From positions 3,038,001 through 3,102,000 of the forward strand of contig NZ_CP116871.1 of assembly GCF_031885415.1 (NCBI RefSeq): a stretch of 64,000 nucleotides of DNA. Direction: 5' to 3'. A model generated the notes under the pieces. It did not search any database. It saw only the letters and a program-made list of their open reading frames with translations, and was not told the origin of the DNA. How positions within the stretch are numbered: position 1 is the stretch's first letter; each line of letters opens with the position of its first letter. The DNA is from Microbacterium forte (GTDB taxonomy: Bacteria > Actinomycetota > Actinomycetes > Actinomycetales > Microbacteriaceae). Shown here in pieces: positions 60,683-64,000 of this stretch. Position numbers and translations under genes: made by a program.

Positions 60683-62476
60683 ATGCTCAAGCCCATCGCC
60701 ACCGCGACCCGTGACCTCGTCAAGCTCGACGGCGTCTGGAAGTTCGGGATCGACTCCCGCCTCCCGGAGGAGCCCTGGCTCGCCGCTCTCGATACGCCTC
60801 TCGAAGCAGCCGTCCCGGCGAGTTACAACGACCTCTTCACCGATCCGGCGATCCGCGACCACGTCGGCTGGGTCTATTACCAGCGGTCGGTGCAGGTGCC
60901 GCGCGGTTGGGCGGGGGAGCGGATCCTCCTGCGTTTCGACGCCGCCACGCACTCGGCGAAGGTCTACGTCGACGACCGGCTCGTCGGTGGACACGTCGGC
61001 GGGTACACGCCGTTCGACATCGACGTCACCGAAGTCGTGAAGCCGGGCACCGCCTTCCGGCTCACGGTGGCCGTGAGCCCCGACCTCACGAACACCACCA
61101 TCCCGCCGGGCAAGATCGAAGTCGGCATGACCGGCGCCAAGACCCAGACCTACTTCCACGACTTCTACAACTACGCGGGGCTCGCGCGATCGGTGTCGCT
61201 GTACTCACTGCCGCAGGTGCACGTTGACGACGTCACTGTGGTGACGACCTTCGAGGGCACCACCGGTCTCGTCGACTACCGCGTCGAGACCGTCGGCGGT
61301 GCCCACGTGCGCGTCAGCCTGGCGGATGCCGCGGGCAGTGTCGTGGCGACGTCGTCCGGCCCGGAGGGTCGTCTCGAGATCGCAGACGTCGTGCTCTGGA
61401 AGCCGGGCGCCGCGTACCTCTACGAGCTGACGGTCGAGGCCGTCGACGGAGAGGACGTGCTCGACACCTACTCCCTGGCAGTAGGTGTGCGAACGGTCGC
61501 GGTTCGAGGCGAGGAGTTCCTCGTGAACGGCGAGCCGTTCTACTTCACCGGATTCGGCAAGCACGAAGACACGTTCGTGCGTGGCAAGGGTCACGACGAC
61601 GCCTACATGGTGCACGACTTCCAGCTGATGGAGTGGACGGGTGCGAACTCGTTCCGCACCTCGCACTACCCCTACGCCGAGGACGTCCTCGACTTCGCCG
61701 ACCGCCACGGCATCCTCGTGATCGACGAGACCGCGGCCGTGGGTCTCAACATGGGCGTGGTCGGCGGTCTCAGCGGCACCCCGCCGTTCCCCACCTTCTC
61801 GGAGCAGTACGCCGGGGCGGAGACGCAGGCTGCGCACGCACAGCACCTGCGCGAGCTGATCGGGCGTGACAAGAACCACCCGTCGGTGGTGCTGTGGTGC
61901 ATCGCCAACGAGCCGGCCTCGAACGAGGACGGCGCGCGCGAGTACTTCGCTCCCCTGGTGGACCTCGTGCGCGAACTCGACCCGACGCGTCCGATCACCT
62001 ACTCGATGGTCATGTTCGCCACGTTCAAGAACGACCAGATCATCGACCTCTTCGACGTCGTGAGCCTCAACCGTTACTACGGCTGGTACATCAACGCGGG
62101 CGATCTCGCGACGGCGGAGATGTATCTGCAGGGAGACATCCAAGGCTGGATCGATCGCACCGGCAAGCCCATCATGATGCTGGAGTACGGCGCCGACACG
62201 ATGCCGGGTCTGCATTCGGTGTGGGACCAGGTGTGGACCGAGGAGTACCAGACCGATCTCCTCGCCATGTACCACCGGGTGTTCGACCGCTTCCCGCAGT
62301 TCGTGGGCGAGCAGATCTGGAACTTCGCCGACTTCGCCACCACCAACGGATTGCACCGCGTCGGCGGCAACCGCAAGGGCATCTTCACCCGCGAGCGCAA
62401 GCCCAAGGCTGCCGCATTCGCGCTGAGGCAGCGCTGGCGCGGGCTCGACGGACGCAAGCCTGCAACAGACGCCTGA
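60683..62476 (+). CDS. uidA: Beta-glucuronidase 2, GH2
   Basis: The 597-residue paralogue of the 45124 enzyme shares long identical stretches (NDLFTDPAIRDHVGWVYYQ, then HDFYNYAGLARSV, FYFTGFGKHED). Acid/base is E410 in WCIANEPAS, nucleophile E501 in MLEYGADTMPG. The carboxylate motif reads GGNRKGIFTRERKPK near residue 563, so N-x-K is kept with arginine in the middle. The loop between the two catalytic residues differs (GVVGGLSGTPPFPTFSEQ), which could change linkage preference. ATG at 60683 directly follows a TTG. Followed after 30 bases by the mannonate dehydratase-like gene. Confidence 0.93.
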   Translation: MLKPIATATRDLVKLDGVWKFGIDSRLPEEPWLAALDTPLEAAVPASYNDLFTDPAIRDHVGWVYYQRSVQVPRGWAGERILLRFDAATHSAKVYVDDRLVGGHVGGYTPFDIDVTEVVKPGTAFRLTVAVSPDLTNTTIPPGKIEVGMTGAKTQTYFHDFYNYAGLARSVSLYSLPQVHVDDVTVVTTFEGTTGLVDYRVETVGGAHVRVSLADAAGSVVATSSGPEGRLEIADVVLWKPGAAYLYELTVEAVDGEDVLDTYSLAVGVRTVAVRGEEFLVNGEPFYFTGFGKHEDTFVRGKGHDDAYMVHDFQLMEWTGANSFRTSHYPYAEDVLDFADRHGILVIDETAAVGLNMGVVGGLSGTPPFPTFSEQYAGAETQAAHAQHLRELIGRDKNHPSVVLWCIANEPASNEDGAREYFAPLVDLVRELDPTRPITYSMVMFATFKNDQIIDLFDVVSLNRYYGWYINAGDLATAEMYLQGDIQGWIDRTGKPIMMLEYGADTMPGLHSVWDQVWTEEYQTDLLAMYHRVFDRFPQFVGEQIWNFADFATTNGLHRVGGNRKGIFTRERKPKAAAFALRQRWRGLDGRKPATDA

Positions 62477-62506
62477 CCTACCGGCTTCACGCAGAGGAGA
62501 AACCAC

Positions 62507-63745
62507 ATGACCATCGACAGAGCCGACGTCATCGTCACGAGTCCCGACCGCAACTTCGTCACGCTCAAGATCACGACCGCTGACGGCGTGACAGGGCTCG
62601 GTGACGCGACACTCAACGGGCGCGAGCTCGCGGTCGTCGCCTACCTGACCGAGCACGTGGTGCCGCTGCTGATCGGCGCGGACGAGTCGCGCATCGAGGA
62701 CACGTGGCAGTTCCTCTACCGCAGCGCCTACTGGCGTCGCGGACCCGTGACCATGGCGGCGATCGCAGCGGTCGACATGGCGCTGTGGGACATCAAGGGC
62801 AAGGTCGCCGGCCTTCCGGTCTACCAGCTGCTGGGCGGTGCCAGCCGCAAGGGGTTGTTGGCCTACGGGCACGCCTCGGGCAAAGAGCTGCCCGAGCTGT
62901 TCGACTCGATCCGAGCCCACCAGGAGCAGGGGTACCGAGCGATCCGGGTGCAGACCGGTGTGCCGACGCTGAAGGCGATCTACGGCATCGCCTCGCAGTC
63001 GGCCGACACCGGAGGAGGAGAGGCTCGATACGACCACGAGCCGGCGCGCCGCGGAGCGAAGCCCGTCGAGGAGGACTGGGACACCCGCGCCTACCTGAAC
63101 CATCTGCCCGGTGTGTTCGAGGCGGTGCGCAACGAGTTCGGCCCCGACATCCCCCTGCTGCATGATGGGCACCACCGCATGACGCCGATCCAGGCCGCAC
63201 GCCTGGGCAAGGACCTCGAGCCGTACGACCTGTTCTGGCTCGAGGACTGCACGCCGGCGGAGAACCAGGAGGCGCTGCGCCTGGTGCGCCAGCACACCAC
63301 CACCCCGCTCGCCATCGGCGAGATCTTCAACACGGTGTGGGATTTCAAGGACATCATCCGCGACCAGCTCATCGACTACGTCCGCGGTGCAGTCACCCAC
63401 ATGGGCGGCATCAGCGCGCTGAAGAAGACGCTCGACTACGCCGCGATGTACCAGATCAAGTCGGGCATGCACGGCCCGACCGACATCTCACCGGTCGGGA
63501 TGGCGGCGGCGATGCACCTCGGGCTCGCGATCCACAACTTCGGAATCCAGGAGTACATGCAGCACGGCGCCCGCACCGATCAGGTCTTCCAGCAGTCGTT
63601 CACCTGGACCGACGGCTACCTGCACCCCGGTGACAAGCCGGGACTCGGTGTCGACCTCGACGTCGACGAGGCGGGCAAGTATCCGTACGAGCAGGCCTAC
63701 CTGCCCTACAACCGGCTGCTCGACGGCACCGTCCACGACTGGTGA
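62507..63745 (+). CDS. Mannonate dehydratase, enolase superfamily (ManD/RspA type)
   Basis: The 412-residue enolase-fold enzyme should dehydrate D-mannonate to 2-keto-3-deoxygluconate. The ManD pattern is seen: [24 protein letters not shown] at the start, [29 protein letters not shown] near residue 70, metal ligands in [22 protein letters not shown] and AIGEIFNT. It replaces the usual UxuA in this route and completes glucuronate to KDG. Some members of this subgroup are weak or act on gluconate; context favours mannonate. GTGA overlap with gntK. Confidence 0.88.
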   Translation: MTIDRADVIVTSPDRNFVTLKITTADGVTGLGDATLNGRELAVVAYLTEHVVPLLIGADESRIEDTWQFLYRSAYWRRGPVTMAAIAAVDMALWDIKGKVAGLPVYQLLGGASRKGLLAYGHASGKELPELFDSIRAHQEQGYRAIRVQTGVPTLKAIYGIASQSADTGGGEARYDHEPARRGAKPVEEDWDTRAYLNHLPGVFEAVRNEFGPDIPLLHDGHHRMTPIQAARLGKDLEPYDLFWLEDCTPAENQEALRLVRQHTTTPLAIGEIFNTVWDFKDIIRDQLIDYVRGAVTHMGGISALKKTLDYAAMYQIKSGMHGPTDISPVGMAAAMHLGLAIHNFGIQEYMQHGARTDQVFQQSFTWTDGYLHPGDKPGLGVDLDVDEAGKYPYEQAYLPYNRLLDGTVHDW

Positions 63746-64000
63746 GCGAGTCGATTCGCCCGTCGGTCGTGGTGATGGGCGTCTCGGCCGCGGGAAAATC
63801 CACCGTGTCCCGTCTGCTCGCGGAGCGCCTCGGCATGGATTTCCTCGATGCGGACGACCTGCACCCCGCGTCCAACCGGGCCAAGATGAGTTCGGGAACA
63901 CCACTGACCGACGAAGACCGGCTGCCGTGGCTCGACCGCGTGGGTGAGGAGCTCGCCCTGCGGTCGGCATCCGGTGCCGTCATCGCCTGTTCCGCGCTGC
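63742..64000 (+). CDS. gntK: Gluconokinase, 3' end outside window
   Basis: The first ~86 residues are visible. The P-loop [19 protein letters not shown] lies at residues 13-31, and [20 protein letters not shown] with [12 protein letters not shown] follows, the gluconokinase fingerprint. It phosphorylates gluconate to 6-phosphogluconate. A GTG start overlaps the mannonate dehydratase stop. Coming next in the uronate operon, it may serve a related acid, but it is not a KDG kinase by sequence. Confidence 0.9.
   Translation, partial: MSESIRPSVVVMGVSAAGKSTVSRLLAERLGMDFLDADDLHPASNRAKMSSGTPLTDEDRLPWLDRVGEELALRSASGAVIACSAL

Overview
The window is high-GC actinobacterial DNA, most likely Microbacterium or a close relative in the Microbacteriaceae. 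The evidence is the strong G/C third-position bias, GTG/TTG starts, 1-4 base start/stop overlaps inside operons, the set of housekeeping genes, and a GAGCGAGGAGCGCAG-type intergenic repeat. That lineage call is inference from style and gene content, not from a marker gene. Nearly all long ORFs antisense to the genes listed here are GC-rich shadows and are left out.

Left part (1-30 kb), core and semi-core genes. Bases 1-6.6 kb (minus strand) hold assimilatory nitrate uptake and reduction (narK, an FAD/[2Fe-2S] electron-transfer subunit, and the start of the molybdopterin catalytic subunit) next to molybdenum-cofactor genes (moeA, mobA, a DUF6457-like gene). A GlnR-like box lies upstream of narK. 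From 6.7 to 9.4 kb there is a small hypothetical gene, a frameshifted AbiEi/DUF559-like gene bracketed by two copies of an unusual 80-bp three-motif element, and an LLM flavin oxidoreductase. Next come an Hsp20/MerR heat-shock pair, a Na+/H+ antiporter, a dicarboxylate/glutamate-type symporter, an XRE + two membrane-protein operon with a striking operator, clpC, a short N-acetylglutamate synthase, an apparent small RNA gene (about 20.12-20.27 kb), an SseB-like gene, radA, and a regulator next to the cydABDC cytochrome bd operon. Two related palindromic repeats sit in the cyd operon, one of them in frame inside cydD. A possible Fe(II)/2OG-dioxygenase with a DtxR-like iron box ends this part.

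Right part (30.1-64 kb), a sugar/glycoside catabolic region. It begins at a tRNA-Ser(CGA) gene followed by a remnant of an extradiol dioxygenase gene. It contains three MFS transporters, a peptide/oligosaccharide-type ABC transporter (SBP, permease, fused permease-ATPase, ATPase), and glycoside hydrolases of families GH2 (three), GH78 (alpha-L-rhamnosidase), GH43 and GH1. It also carries a complete glucuronate-to-KDG route (uxaC, uxuB, manD-type dehydratase), the start of a gluconokinase, an SDR dehydrogenase, a Baeyer-Villiger-type monooxygenase with a lactonase-like lipoprotein, and five regulators (two LacI, two TetR, one MarR). None of the hydrolases has a visible signal peptide, so the picture is import of small glycosides and cleavage inside the cell.

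The region is tied together by one operator, TGGCAATCGGTTGCCA and close variants. It is present upstream of the transporter/rhamnosidase operon, between the second LacI gene and the glucuronidase/uxaC/uxuB operon, upstream of the ABC transporter/GH43 operon, upstream of the GH1/MFS/SDR operon, and upstream of the second glucuronidase/mannonate dehydratase operon. I read this as a LacI-controlled regulon for compounds carrying rhamnose, galactose, arabinose or glucose and glucuronic acid, such as arabinogalactan or gum side chains, saponins or flavonoid glucuronides. The substrate is inference.
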